Below, in pieces: positions 34,266-45,889 of a stretch of DNA of 64,000 bases (its first letter is position 1; each line of letters starts with the position of its first letter). The position numbers and the translations under genes were made by a program. The DNA is from Taudactylus pleione. Its lineage: Eukaryota > Chordata > Amphibia > Anura > Myobatrachidae. The notes under the pieces are model-generated. The model had not been told where the DNA came from. It ran no database searches and worked only from the letters and a program-made list of their open reading frames with translations. The stretch is taken from contig JAUIMM010000124.1 in assembly GCA_031769625.1 (NCBI GenBank), positions 6,323,501 through 6,387,500 on the forward strand, given 5' to 3'.

Positions 34266-35366
34266 ATGGCCAGAAAAAAAGAACTTTCATGTGAAACTCG
34301 ACAGTCTATTCTTATTCTTAACTGTATGATTATTTAAAGGGTTACCACTGTCCCTGAAGTTAGGTGACATGTATGTACTTTGTGACTGATAAACCATAAT
34401 CTTCAATATTCTTAGAAATGAAGGCTATTCCATGCGAGAAATCGCCAAGAAACTGAACATTTCCTACAACGGTGTGTACTACTCCTTTCAGAGAACAGCA
34501 CAAACAGGCTCCAACCAGAGTAGAAAGAGAAGTGGGAGGCCCCAAAGCACAAGACGACAAGTACATTAGAGTCTCTAGTTTGAAAAATAGACGCCTCACG
34601 AGTCCTCAACTGGCAGCTTCATTAAATGATACCCGCAAAATGCCAGTGTCAATCTCTACAGTGAAGAGGCGACTCCGGGATGCTGGCCTTCTAGGCAGAG
34701 TGGCAAAGAAAAAGCCATATCTGAGACTGGCCAATAAAAGGAAAAGATTAATATGGGCAAAAGAACACAGACATTGGACAGAGGAAGACTGGAAAAAAAG
34801 TGTTATGGACAGACGAATCGAAGTTTGAGGTATTTGGATCACACAGAAGAACATTTGTGAGACGCAGAACAAGTGAAAAGATGCTGAAAGAGTGCCTGAC
34901 GCCATCTGTCAAGCATGGTAGGGGCTGCTTTTGTGCTGGTATAGTGGGAGTTTTGTATAAGGTAAAAGGGAATTTGAATAAGGAAGGCTATCACTCCATT
35001 TTGCAACGCCAGGCCATACCCTGTGGACAGCGCTTGATTGGAGCCAATTTCCTCCTCCAACAGGACAATGACCCAAAGCACTCCTCCAAATTATGCAAGA
35101 ACTATTTAGGGAAGAAGCAGGCAGCTGGTATTCAGTCTGTAATGGAGTGGCCAGCGCAGTCACCAGATCTCAACCCCATTGAGCTGTTCTGGGAGCAGCT
35201 TGACCGTATGGTACGCAAGAAGTGCCCATCAAGCCAATATAACTTGTGGGAGGTGCTTCAGGAAGCGTGGGGTGACATTTCTTCAGATTACCTCAACAAA
35301 TTAACAGCTAGAATGCCACAGGTCTGCAATGCTGTAATTGCTGCAAAAGGAGCATTATTTGACTAA
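34266..35366 (+). pseudogene. Tc1-type DD34E transposase, broken (element 3)
   Basis: Start ATG at 34266 (MARKKELSCETRQSILIL). After the 86-bp insertion the frame resumes RNEGYSMREIAKKLNISYN, the first helix-turn-helix. SRKRSGRP is the linker. A frame change follows, then LKNRRLTSPQLAASLN and KRRLRDAGLLGRVAKKK (second helix-turn-helix). A further one-base shift near 34800 leads to LWTDESKFEVFG (first Asp), LLQQDNDPKHSSKL (second Asp) and SPDLNPIELFWEQL (Glu), ending AAKGALFD. All DD34E residues are retained. A small deletion removed part of the usual G-rich WGCF region (here CFCAGIVGV). It is on the strand opposite to NUP133. Confidence 0.93.
34321..34406. mobile_element. 86-bp insertion with 8-bp target duplication
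   Basis: TATTCTTA occurs at 34313-34320 and 34407-34414. The 86 bp between have no clear inverted ends. Deleting them with one duplication restores ILILRNEGYS. Confidence 0.75.
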
Positions 35367-35399
35367 AGCAAAGTTTGAAGGACAAGTTTGAAGGACAAG

Positions 35400-35998
35400 G
35401 GGCCTGATTCAGAGCCGGACGCTATTTGCGCTCGCTCGTTTAGAAAAAGGGGCCGCATATTTAAATAGAGCGCTCGCTCTTTGCGGTCTGTTGACGCCTC
35501 TATGTCTGAATGAGCGAACGAAACATGCGCTCGCTATTTTTTAAAAAACGCCCCCTGGCCGCTCGCATCCTACGTCATCTCCGCTATTTATTAGATTAAT
35601 CGAGTACATCGAAAGGCGTATGAACTGCTCGCAGTGCTTGTGGTAGCATTTTCCTATCGCAATCATGCGAGCAGTTCAGGCTAAAAGACAACCAAGTGAC
35701 GTGGTCGATGAAGCTGCTATGTTAATTATGCACACCCTTAAAACGCCCGTTTCGAGCATTTGGCACGCCTGTGTTCGGATCTCCATTCCCCGTTTTCAAG
35801 CACCTTCCCCTGTTACCACCCACAAATGCCTCATTCTGTCAATCAAATTAGCAGGCATTCGCTATTTTGCGAGCACACAATTTCCGACCGCAGTGACTGG
35901 TTCGCGCATGCGTATTACAACCCATACGCATGCGCAGTTGCGCGAACATCGCTCGGAGCGAACGAGCGGCCGCTTACGAGCAGCTCTGAATCAGGCCC
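35400..35998. mobile_element. MITE, GATTCAGAGC family (long form)
   Basis: GGGCCTGATTCAGAGC pairs with GCTCTGAATCAGGCCC. The interior is CpG-rich near both ends. A core at 35766-35851 is nearly identical to 39808-39893 in the MITE at 39447. Confidence 0.9.
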
Positions 35999-36060
35999 AA
36001 AGTTTGAAGGACAATAATTATTGCTTTGATGATAGCAAAGTTTGAAAGACATTGGCAAGG

Positions 36061-37190
36061 TGTCGAAGCTGGTTAATTGGCTGAGACAAGATCAGTTTAA
36101 ATTAGATCGTAAAGACGCCATTTTAGAAAATGAGATCGCAAGACGCCATTTTGCAAATGGCCGCCCAAGCGCCATTTTAGGTAAACTTTACACTTAAGTA
36201 CATATGGCGATATTACTATTAGCATCATGCGATTGCATCTTTCACCATTTCTCATACACACATTAATACGCACAATTGCGCTGTTAACTAGTCGCATATT
36301 AGCGAATGCATAAGACCCTGTATGAAAACGCTGTTTATTAGCATCATTCGCACGCATCTGCCCCAAGTTAACTAGCGTCTTTATATCAAACCCCAAATAC
36401 TTACACAGTACATATTCACATAAAAGGTCTCATAAGCTTTAAAGTATAAGATTCAAGTTTGTTCATTTATTATAATTGCTGAGAAATAAAGGTTATTTGG
36501 TAGCTAAGGTTTAATACATGATAAGTAAGTCATGTTTGATATTATACTGATCAGCACTCTTTCAACAGCATTTTGATATCGTCAGTGTGAAGATCGCAAC
36601 ATGCATTCTCAACTTATGGACCGCAGAGACTTAAAGCACCGAAATGTACATTATATGACCAACTCTTAGGATGTGCATGAACAGGAAACCAGAGACAACC
36701 AGTTGTTAGAGGCTGGACTGTGTCTATTTGAATCAACCTGTTAAATGCTCTGCAACAGATGCATCCTCCTGGGAACCAATGGCATCAGCGACAAGCCTCT
36801 CTATTGTGTTGTGTGTTTCTGTGAGAGAATAAACGTGTGTGTTGTGACCCCAGTCTGAGTCTTCTTGCAGAATGCTAATAGACGGGGGTTTCTTGCTGAA
36901 GCCTACATCAGGTCCAGAGCGCCATCTATAACTGTACTTGGGTCTGTATAATTCTTTGCGCTAAATTGTACTTAGATCATAGCGTGTAACTGACTGTACT
37001 TTTACTTGAAATATCACTTTGTGCTTTGGAACCACAGGTAAAAGGTCTGGAGTCTTTATTTACTATATGACGGTGTACGCAAAATAGCGTCATCCTTAGA
37101 GGTTTATAGGCAGGATATTAGAAGGTATAGGCAGGATATTAGAAGGTATAGGCAGGAGTGTATAGAGGTTCTAATTCAATATCCTTAAAG
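36061..37190 (+). mobile_element. LTR-like block inside Tc1 element 3
   Basis: Starts TGTCGAAGC. Three GCGCCATTTT/GACGCCATTTT repeats near 36115-36178 resemble a U3 enhancer array. AATAAA at about 36829 is followed by a GT-rich tract and GACCCCAGTC, an R-U5-like layout. A 21-bp unit (GGTATAGGCAGGATATTAGAA) repeats about three times at 37105-37160. Exact ends were not found, and a solo LTR of an endogenous retroelement is inferred. Confidence 0.45.
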
Positions 37191-37379
37191 GTTAGAAGTA
37201 ATAAAAATCATTACTTCTAACCTTGCCAATGTCTTGACTATATATGCTCTATTCATTTTGCAACTCATTTGATAAATAAAAGTCAGTTTTCATGTAAAAC
37301 ACAAAATTGTCTGGGTGACCCCTAACTTTTGACCGGTAGTGTGTGTATGTGTATATAGCACTCATACACACAATGTGGG

Positions 37380-38270
37380 AAACCCAATGTAGTAAAGAGC
37401 CCAGCCCGTTCTGTCAGGTACACTAACATCGTCATGACGTCACCCGCGACCTGGGGAACCTGCGGGGCAGAGTCTGCTGGATCTATTTAGATCCAGTCAG
37501 CGTGGCAGCTGGAGAGACAGCCCGGATGACAGCGCGCAAAGTCAGGTAAGTGAGAGGTTTGGGGAGGCCACAACTACGGGGGGCACAACTTTAATGGGCA
37601 CAATTACAGGGGGTCTTGCATAATGGGCACAATTACAGGGGGTCTTGCATAATGGGCACAATTACAGGGGGCCCTGCATAATGGGCACAATTACAGGGGG
37701 CCCTGCATAATGGGCACTATTACAGGGGGCCCTGCATAATGGGCACTATTACAGGGGGCCCTGCATAATGGACACTATTACAGGGGGCCCTGCATAATGG
37801 ACACTATTACAGGGGGCCCTGCATAAGGGGCACTATTACAGGGGGCCCTGCATAAGGGGCACTATTACAGGGGGCCCTGCATAAGGGGCACTATTACAGG
37901 GGGCCCTGCATAAGGGGCACTATTACAGGGGGCCCTGCATAAGGGGCACTATTACAGGGGGCCCTGCATAAGGGGCACTATTACAGGGGGCCCTGCATAA
38001 GGGGCACTATTACAGGGGGCCCTGCATAAGGGGCACTATTACAGGGGGGCATTGCATATGGGGCACTATTACAGGGGGCATTGCATATGGGGCACTATTA
38101 CAGGGGGCATTGCATATGGGGCATTGTGTAAGGCACGTTACTGTATCATGTAACAACACACCTTAAACGTCGTCTTTGGGTGTGTTTGATCTTTGGGCGG
38201 GGAAGGGGGGGGCGCCTGAAATTTTTTTTGGCATGGGGGAGCAAAATTTATAGTTACGCCACTGTCCTTG
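37380..38270. mobile_element. hAT-like non-autonomous repeat carrying a minisatellite
   Basis: The right part ends AGTTACGCCACTG, the inverse of CAGTGGCGTAACT, a common hAT-type MITE end. The matching left end was not seen, so limits are approximate. Confidence 0.5.
37596..38119 (+). repeat. 30-bp minisatellite, about 17 copies
   Basis: Unit GGGCACTATTACAGGGGGCC plus CTGCATAATG. Variants change in order along the array: CACAATT, then CACTATT; AATGGG, AATGGA, AAGGGG, then a TTGCATATGGGG form at the end. Confidence 0.95.
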
Positions 38271-38959
38271 TTGTGATATATATCACGAGGATAAACTAGC
38301 AGCGACTTTAGAAAACAGGCACAAGGTTCAATATACAAGTTACTGTACATAACATTAAAGCCTGCTCCCTTAGAAGTAAAGTAGATGAATACACTCACTG
38401 CCACATCCATAAATTTACATAAAGACCTTGCAAGAAGGAATGAAGAACAATCTATCTAGAGAAGCTATAGTGGAAAACAGGTACGACCACAATGGGTCCG
38501 AGTCATTCTGCAATATAAAACTCATCTCGTTTTCAAGTATGTACCGGATACATCTCATATAAAATGTAAAGCAGCATCTTATTTATATTACATTTTTAAA
38601 GTTTTGAGAGATATTGAAACAAATGATATAGTGTCTATTAGTACAAATGAAGTGTCTGATTTCTATTTTTCCAATCAGGAGTTGACAGTCATTTGTAGAC
38701 CTGCGTATCATCAATCCCTCCACCTGGGCTCAAAGCATGGGAATGATGAAAATTACTTTAAAACCTCAGGAGCGGGGCAGGAAATTATCAGGGTGTTGGG
38801 TTCTAAAGTGACTGGAGATGATAGGCAAACCTACTGCCAGGAAACAGAACAAAAGAAAAACAAAAGTATAAAAAGTATCCTATAAAGAGTGCTTCAGTCA
38901 GACCTGCACACCTCTCATCACTTCCTTCCCCAAATACACACAACCAAATGCCCGTTTAC
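38271..38959. other. Intronic DNA, nothing assigned
   Basis: No paired ends or domain-bearing frames; the open frame at 38604-38885 has no motif. Confidence 0.45.
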
Positions 38960-39118
38960 CTTTTCAAAGTCTTGGCTGTTGATTTCATGTAACCAACTAA
39001 GATGTTCATGTGCTTGCAAGAAAGAAGCCAGCTGTCCATGCTGAGAAACTGGTTGAGACAAAAGCTTTCCACGCTTTCCTTTTTCCAAATACCAGCGGAA
39101 CAAGAAATCTGAAAAATT
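38960..39118 (-). CDS. NUP133: NUP133 exon (sixth in the window)
   Basis: A 159-nt, 53-codon exon with phase 0 at both ends. The acceptor is ATCAAG/AATTTT and the donor GAAAAG/GTAAAC. It encodes [20 protein letters not shown] and continues through [20 protein letters not shown], one of the most conserved NUP133 segments in vertebrates. It belongs to the helical stack of the C-terminal half, which joins the propeller to the NUP107-binding tail. Upstream it joins ...MTQFADQ of exon 46289-46422; downstream it joins AHRTL of exon 10745-10880 across about 28 kb of mobile DNA. No stop or frame break is seen, fitting an active gene. Confidence 0.97.
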
Positions 39119-39446
39119 CTTGATATAAAGGGGAAATTCAAACATTAAAATGACAATACAAATAAGCTCAGAACATTTCTATAATATTTGATAACTATAA
39201 TGTCCTAATATTACAGCAAATGCAAATTTAGTAGTAAAGAGTCTTTGAAACTTCAAGGCAATACCAGGAAATCTGCAAAAGAGTATAAAAAGAATACTTA
39301 CTGCTCACACAGAGAACAGATGAAAATACCACTTGAGCCAAAAGATTTATCTGTAAAGCTTAGTTAACAGCTGCCTAACGTTTTTGTTCATTAATCAGGT
39401 TTCCAAGCTCATGATAATCCGATATTGTATTCACTCTACATAGGAG

Positions 39447-40043
39447 TATGGACCTCATTCAGAGTCGGTCGTTGCGGCCGCACGGTCGTAAGGGAAAAGG
39501 GGCCGGATATGCAAATGATGCACTCGCAAGTTGCGTCCTTAAGATCGGATCGTTAGCTGGCCGACCAAGGGGAGGATGCGGCCGTAAGACAAAAAATACG
39601 CCCCCTTCTCGTACGCATTACACGTCATCTCCGGCCATATAAGGATTAATCAAGACCATCGGAACTGGTCGTAGAGCTTAAGGTTGACCATACCCTCTCT
39701 CTTAAGCATTACGATCAGGTCAGTGTACAAACCACCCATGTCACGTGTGCCATGACACTACTTTGTTAATTATGCACTCCCATAAAACGCTGTTCGCATA
39801 ATTAGGCACGCCTGCGTTCGGATCTCCACTCCCCCGTTTTCAAGCACCTTCCCCTGTTACCACCCACAAACGCCTCATTCTGTCACTCAAACTACCGACC
39901 TGGCTGTGTTGAAGGAGAGAGAAATTTGTGATCGTAGCAGCTAGTTTGCGCACACGCATTGCGAACTTTACGCATGCGCAGTTTAGCGAACATCGGTGGC
40001 GTACGACCGTGCGGCCGCAACGACCGACTCTGAATGAGGTCCA
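39447..40043. mobile_element. MITE, CATTCAGAGTCGG family
   Basis: Perfect inverted ends of at least 40 bp beginning GACCTCATTCAGAGTCGGTC. ATG occurs at both flanks. Shares its core with 35400-35998. Confidence 0.92.
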
Positions 40044-40051
40044 TGTCTATT

Positions 40052-40805
40052 GCTGGGTACACACTATGCAATATATCGTTTGTACAGCCGACATACGACA
40101 TATCGTTCAGTCCATCCGGCAGTGTGTACACACAATACATCTGTGAAAGAAGTCTTTCAAAGATATATTGCATTGGCTACGCTGCATGACAGGTGCGATG
40201 CATCTGAAAAATATATACTTCCCATCTGCTTTTGTGTACACAAGACCGACCGAACCCTATGCTGGCCACAGGAACCAGTGACATCAGAGACGGTTCTTCT
40301 AGTCAGACATATCAAGTGGCCAATTGGTAAGTGTGTATGCACAAAGTAATTTGTGCATAACCTTGCCAAATTATTAGATCGGTCGACAGGTAGGCCAATC
40401 TAATGATTTGTCGTTCAAGTGTGTACTCCACATATGTCAGACAGTTGTTACAAACAGCCTTGTTTACAAAAATATTTATAATATTGCAGCAATTATAAAT
40501 ATTTGAAACCTTGCTTATACAGTATATGACTAATGCTGGGCATACACTGCCAGATAAAATGTCTGTCAGACCGACAGACATTTTATCTGGCCGGCTGCCA
40601 GCCGCAGATGTCCGCGGCATACACTGAGAGAGAAATCTCACAGTGTATAGCCCGACATCCGCGCTCCGCCCCCGAGGGAGGAGACATTTCCCTGTTCCTT
40701 CCGTAGGAAGGAACACAGGAAATGTCTGTCTGTCGGCTGCGCTGGGCATACACTGCCCGATGCGGCCGACAGTTTCCCGGCAAATATCGCATCGGACAGG
40801 CATTT
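40052..40805. mobile_element. Cluster of GCTGGG-TACAC MITE pieces
   Basis: GCTGGGTACACACTATGC at 40054 and GCTGGGCATACACTGCC at 40535 and 40741 are related ends in the same orientation. A hairpin CAGATAAAATGTCTGTC with its complement lies at 40551-40589. Element limits are unclear. Confidence 0.55.
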
Positions 40806-41037
40806 TTTTAACACAAAAGGGATGTGGAATTATTTCACTTACTTTTTAGATTTTTGTTTTTAGTTCTTTAAGCAAGCAGAAAGCTTCATTATCTGTACTA
40901 GGATGGTGCTGCATTTGTCTATTTTATTAAGTAAATGTTCCCATTAACTGACTCTAGTAATAAAATTCAAACACAATTTAAGTGCAAATTGACTAACCTG
41001 GGTTTACCTTGCTCTATACAGATCTCTAATATATCGC

Positions 41038-41190
41038 TTTTCTCTTGCAGCAAGGCTGGGGAACACTGGACAGTGGGGATTGTAGGTTGGGGCTGAAGCT
41101 GGCACTTAATTTAAACTGCAGCTTTAAATAGCTTCTCCCCCCTGCAATCCCACAATTCCAGTGTTCTATAAGTGTCTGAGGAGTAGGGCA
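41038..41190. repeat. DIRS-c 5' inverted terminal repeat
   Basis: CTGGGGAACACTGGACA, GGGGATTGTAGGTTGGGGCT and ACTTAATTTAAACTG pair with the complement of 45895-46027. Confidence 0.92.
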
Positions 41191-42044
41191 TGTTTTAGGA
41201 GGGCTGCTACACAGCTGTTTATTGTAGCTTAGATTTTTCTGTTTTTCTTTGTATATTCTTTTTCTTTCTAGTCAGGTCTGTGCAGCGGCGACTTGGAACT
41301 TGGTTCAGCGCACTAGCATGGGGGAGGTGCGCTTTGCGGGGAATCCCCCACGGCACTCTGGTCTCTGTTGAGACCGCCTGTGCCCAGGGGAACCAGCGCA
41401 AACTGTCGCCCTTTTAGACGGTGCTGACTGTTGTTGTGCTCCCGAATGGCAGCCGCCATTTTGCCGGGTTTGCTTGGCAGTGGCTCCTCTCACAAAAATG
41501 CAGGAGCAGTGTGCACGCCACAGGCTGCCTGGATTAGCCGGGCTTGACCACAGTTTTTCCTCACACGGGGAAGTACTTGGTGTCCCCAGGAGAGTGGAGA
41601 TTGGAGGCAGCGGAGCTTCCAGCGCTGCTCTCCCCCTCTTGCAGCGGTACAGTCAACGGGGACAGCAGGGGATGCACGGATGAGTCATCCTTCTGCCAGG
41701 ACTGCTACATTCGCCTGCTCTGCACAGCACAACTCCTCTCCCCGGCAGCTACGGTGTTGGTCTTCTGGAAGGCTAAGTACCCTTGTTGCTGTATTAGCTG
41801 TCTTTGTAACACTGTTTTCATGTACTAACAGCCTGGGTACCGGTTTTAATAGCTACCTGCTAATAGGGTTTAGGTGCACACCTGCTGTCAGATGTTACAG
41901 AAGCGGGTGGCTCCGACAACATGCTTTCCACAGGTTTATATACCCCCTCTATGTCCACGTAGATAGTGACTAATAACGTTAGACAGCAACTGATGAAGGC
42001 AGGGTACATCTACTTAAGAGGATCTATCCGCTACCCTGACAACA

Positions 42045-42265
42045 CAGACTGTGTAATGGTTAGCATTATTGCAGCACCGCATTGCGGTCGTGGGTTCGAT
42101 TCCTGCTACAGTCCTAACTGTGTGGAGTTGGTATGCAGGGATTTTGCTGTATTTTGGGCGCTGTATACTTCCATGCATGGGGTAACGAACAATTGCCCTC
42201 TGGGGTGCTGCGCCCACCAGGGTGATACCTGCGTGGGCTGGGGCTTAGTAGGTTGGTGAACACCC
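42045..42265 (+). mobile_element. tRNA-derived SINE
   Basis: An A-box-like GTAATGGTTAGCATT and a B box GGGTTCGATTCC lie 35-40 bp apart. The body CCTAACTGTGTGGAGTT is shared with 47147-47408 and 52128-52237. The 3' tail is degraded. Confidence 0.8.
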
Positions 42266-42279
42266 TAATGCAGCTTGTG

Positions 42280-42560
42280 GTCAGGGCCGCCGACAGTTGC
42301 TCCGGGCCTAGGTGACAGATGGGTGTGGCCTAATTGCGGTAGGCATGGCCACGCCCCCTTAAAAAAAGAGGAAAAATTATGCCCCTCTGCCCGGCGTACA
42401 GCTAATGGGGGGCGCGATCAGCGTGATCGCTCCCCCCATAGGCATAGTAGACTGCGAGCAGTCTCGCAGGGCTGCGACGTAAAACGGAGGGGGAGCGGTG
42501 CCGGGCCCGGGCCCCCACGAGCCCCTGCAGCAAACCCGGGCCATTAGTACCCACTCCCCC
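42280..42560. mobile_element. hAT-like MITE scrap
   Basis: CAGGGCCGCCGACAG at 42284 is a typical hAT-type MITE end; the other end is not clear. Confidence 0.4.
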
Positions 42561-45500
42561 CTCCCTCTCGGCACCCCTGCTAGTGGTGCTTCACACGGAG
42601 ACCAAGTTCAGGCTTGGGTATTCCCTCATCACTGGCACGGGCTTTGTTCCCTCTATAGGGTTACGTTCCCAGCTAAGGTATGTCCTGCTCTGGCTCTGTG
42701 CGACGTTACAACTTACATCAGGTTCCTCTATTTTGGCACGTTTTTTGCAGGAATCCACTGCTATGCGAGGTGCAGGGGGAGGAGTCTTCCTCCTCCCAGT
42801 GCCCCATTAGTAGTTTTACAAAGGAAAGCCCTTGCGCAGTCCCAAAGGAATAGGACCTGCTGTCCTTTCCGCCTCATTGCTGCTACGCACCATTCTGTAG
42901 GCGGTTTAGTTATTGATTCCCAAGCGGTGGCTCTGGGTCAGCCCAAGCGTTGGCGACGGAAAGTCATTACTTTCCCTTCGCCGAATCTCTCATTGCTGCT
43001 GCGCACCACTCTGTAGGCGGTTTAATTATTGATTCCCAAGCGATGGCTCTGGGTCAGTCCAAGCGATGGCGAAGGAAAATCATTACTTTGCCTTCGGCGA
43101 ATCTCTCTGGTCTCATCAGGGAGGCTTAGGAGATGCCAGATTCGGAGGGCTCTGTTCCTCACACAGTTGCTTCCAGCAGATTGAGTATCCAAGGGGAAGA
43201 ACCTCCCACGGTAGTCTTAGCCGTTTATAACACCACACTCCCCTACCTGGGCAGGGCTCAGCATCCAGTGGAATCCGCTAGCTAGACCTTGGATGTTGTC
43301 TCCGGTCCGGTTCTGGGGTCGTTATCCGGCCTTGGCAAGCCCTGGCATGGGTGACGTGAGCTATGGTCACTACTACTCCCGACTTCGTTGTGGGGCTTCA
43401 CAGTGATTCGCCCTGGGATTCTCTTCTGCATTGGCAGGACATGCACGGCAAGCACTGTGTGGGAGGCCAGGCAAGACGGGGCACAGGTAGCATCCGGGTT
43501 GTCAGCTACGGCCGGTTTTGCTTGAAGGGCACTTAGGCTCTACTCTTTGCATTTATTACCAGATTGTTCCTTACACGATCTTCGGTTTGGTAAGGACTTT
43601 CTCTGTCGGTGGTCGTCCCTAACGGCGGCATCCGCATTGCCAAGTTTTCGCTCCTCCTTCGAGGTGGTGAGTACTCTGGTCAGTCCGACACAAGCCGTTT
43701 ATCCCCAGCAGGGGTTTGTTTTCCGTAGTAACACTCTCCGTATCTCTCTCTCACTCTACCCAGTTCACTTGCACGTGGTAGGGCTGTTGCTCCGGATTAG
43801 CGACCATTTGGTGATGTCTTCGGCCAGCTGGGTGCTTGGCATCTTTTGCTATGGTTCCATCTCTGACTCGGAGGTCCACCACCATGGCGTTGCTTATTGT
43901 TTTTTCACAATTGGGCCGGGCTCTCATCCCACTCCTCTCAGCCGGCATGTTTTGCTCCAGTTTCACCGCAGGTACAGAAACTGGGGTTTTATCTCCTTCC
44001 TAATTCGCAGGCCGACCACCTCATTCCGGGCGCTCTCGTCTCTTCGTGCCTGGAGCACCAGGGGGTGGGCAAGTTCCGTTCATATGAACTCTCGCCGATC
44101 TGGGATCCACAGCATGGAGGCCAACACCTCTTCGCTAGACGTCTGGAACGCATGTCTTCGGATTTTGTTTGAGGCAGGTCGTCCTACTTCCTCAGTGGGT
44201 AATTGATTTGGTTCTTTGTCTATTCCGGGCCATACTGTTATGGTCGGTGCTTCCGCGCATAGTGCGCACAGCAGGAATCACAATTTGGCCCACTTCGGAG
44301 GTTCTGCCTGAGGTCCTGCTTGTGAAGGATACCTCTGTTTCCGTTCTCCTCCTCCAGGTCCACTCCTTGATCCTTCCGGATTGACTCATTGTAGCCACAG
44401 CCGCGAGTCTCCTTGGCTGAGGTCCATGAAGTTGCTTTTCGGGTCTGGGGCCTTGGGTCACCGTCCGTCCTCACCGGTCGAACAACGACCCGATGATGGC
44501 ATAGGTACATCTTTCGGCAGGTAAAAGTGCTCGGCAGTGATGCCGAAGTCTTTCTGGGGCGGAAACCTTTGTTCCGTCTCTCTGGTGGTCATGCCGGTAG
44601 TGGGACATAGGACAGTGGACTTCCTCAGCAGAACCACGTTTCTCTCTCTCCTACTGCTCAGGAGTGAGGTCTTCCACGTGGGGATCTCATGGCCTTTTGG
44701 GACTTTTGCAAGGCTTCACAGTTTTCTATGGGATCCGGGTATCCGCTGGCTTCCGCAAGTGGATGCCTTGACTGGAATTTTTTATCCAGAGCATCTGTTT
44801 CTGCTGTCCACACTGTTCTCTCAGGTCTCCAGGGGCATTAAGACTTCCCTCCCTGTCATGGTACGTGGACGTTCTCCCGAGGTCGGTAGGCTGTTTTCTA
44901 CCAGGGCACCTCCTCGGTTGGTTTTCGTGCCTGGCTTTCTGTGCCTGGGAGTAATAAGGATGCAGGATATTTCTCTCTCGTGGTCCATACTAGGCTGCAA
45001 GCCTAGTCTCTGTTTCCATCTCGCTCTTACCTCCGGGTTTGGAAACTCTCGTGGTGTAATCGTTACAAGTTTTCGCCTCTCACATTTCTTGGCCTTCCTT
45101 CTGAAGGATTTGGAAGCTGGTTTTGGCCCTGTAATTTTCTTTCCAGTGGCATTTGGCTCTTTTACCAAGGGTCCAAACTGTTTTTGCACAGTGTGCTGTG
45201 TATTGGCCACCCTTTCGTCCGCAGGTGGAGCCTTGGAATCTGAATCTAGTCTCCTGGGCTCTCACACAGGCTCCATTGGAGTTGTTGCGTTCAATGGAAC
45301 TTCAGTTAGTTGCTTGGAAGCTGGTCTACCTTATGGCTATTGCCTTCCCTTGGCGTAGTTCTGTATTTAGGGTTTGCAAGCCGTCTTGGCTCGTCTTCCA
45401 TGAAGATTGTGCTCTCCCCTGTATAGGTTTTACGATTCCAACAGACACTGGTTTCGGATATAGTCCTTCCGGTTCTTTCTCCGAATTCCCGGAACTGGGA

Positions 45501-45620
45501 TGATCTGGCTATGCTAGTTGGCTGAGCTCTGCAGATTTCCTTGGACACGCCTTCTTTGGTACACCGCACTATTCTCTGGGGGTTCTTTACAGTTCTCTGG
45601 TCAGGCAGCCTGAGTGTTCC
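42560..45620 (+). pseudogene. DIRS-c coding region, heavily degraded
   Basis: The clearest part is the recombinase near 45200-45400: PFRPQVEPWNLNLVSWALTQ and VAWKLVYLMAIAF align by eye with PFVPPVAPWDLAVVLRALQ and LTAKTIFLLAIAS of DIRS-b, but the catalytic Arg of ARRVSDL has changed (FPWRSSVFRV). Long open stretches at 43547-44206 and 44537-45358 occupy the RT-RNase H position, but no YLDD or RNase H motif survives that I can name. A gag-side stretch includes a 117-bp tandem duplication (42874-43107). Gene order plus position before the ICR identify the region as DIRS coding DNA. It is far more decayed than DIRS-b. Confidence 0.65.
42874..43107 (+). repeat. 117-bp tandem duplication in DIRS-c
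   Basis: Both copies begin CATTGCTGCT and contain TCTGTAGGCGGTTTA and GATTCCCAAGCG; they differ at scattered bases. Confidence 0.92.
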
Positions 45621-45655
45621 CTCCCCTGAGAGCGGCTTTTGAAAGTCCCATTGTC

Positions 45656-45763
45656 CAGTGTTCCCAGCCTTCCTGCAAGAGAAAATAGGATTTTTGGTCA
45701 ACTTACTGTTGAATCCTTTTCTCTTAAGCAGGCTGGGGAACACTGCGATCGCTCCCCCACGCT
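45656..45763. other. DIRS-c internal complementary region
   Basis: The left part (AGTGTTCCCAGCCTTCCTGC...GAAAA) is the complement of 41038-41075. The right part (TAGGATTTTTGGTCAACTTA...GGGGAACACT) is the complement of 45975-46027. Confidence 0.92.
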
Positions 45764-45889
45764 CAGTCATGGGATGTGTTTGGTTCTTGACGGGTCTTAC
45801 TGGTTTGTTTGGTTGTTCTAACAGTTTCAGGAGGTTCCGGCTACTCCTCTCCAGACTCTTTTAAAGAAGTACTAGAATTGCAGAGGGGA

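Larger units (their letters stand above)
33905..37345 (+). mobile_element. Tc1 element 3, expanded by insertions
   Basis: The left end has GTTCAAAAGTTTGGGGTCAC; the right end, reverse-complemented, GGTCAAAAGTTAGGGGTCAC. At 3.4 kb it is twice the normal size because of an 86-bp insertion (34321-34406), a MITE (35400-35998) and an LTR-like block (about 36061-37190). Confidence 0.92.

Noticed and set aside
34321..34414. A spliceosomal intron in the Tc1 transposase
   Set aside because: GT and AG can be chosen, but splicing there leaves a stop, whereas removal of one 8-bp duplication plus 86 bp restores the frame.
37596..38119. Regular 30-bp repeats as a CRISPR array
   Set aside because: The repeats are directly adjoining with no unique spacers, and the window is a vertebrate intron.
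42045..42120. Functional tRNA gene
   Set aside because: A and B boxes are present but the arms do not fold into a proper cloverleaf by eye, and the body matches two other SINE copies.
43547..44206. Stand-alone 219-codon gene
   Set aside because: Lies wholly inside DIRS-c between its ITR and recombinase; composition fits decayed RT-RNase H coding.
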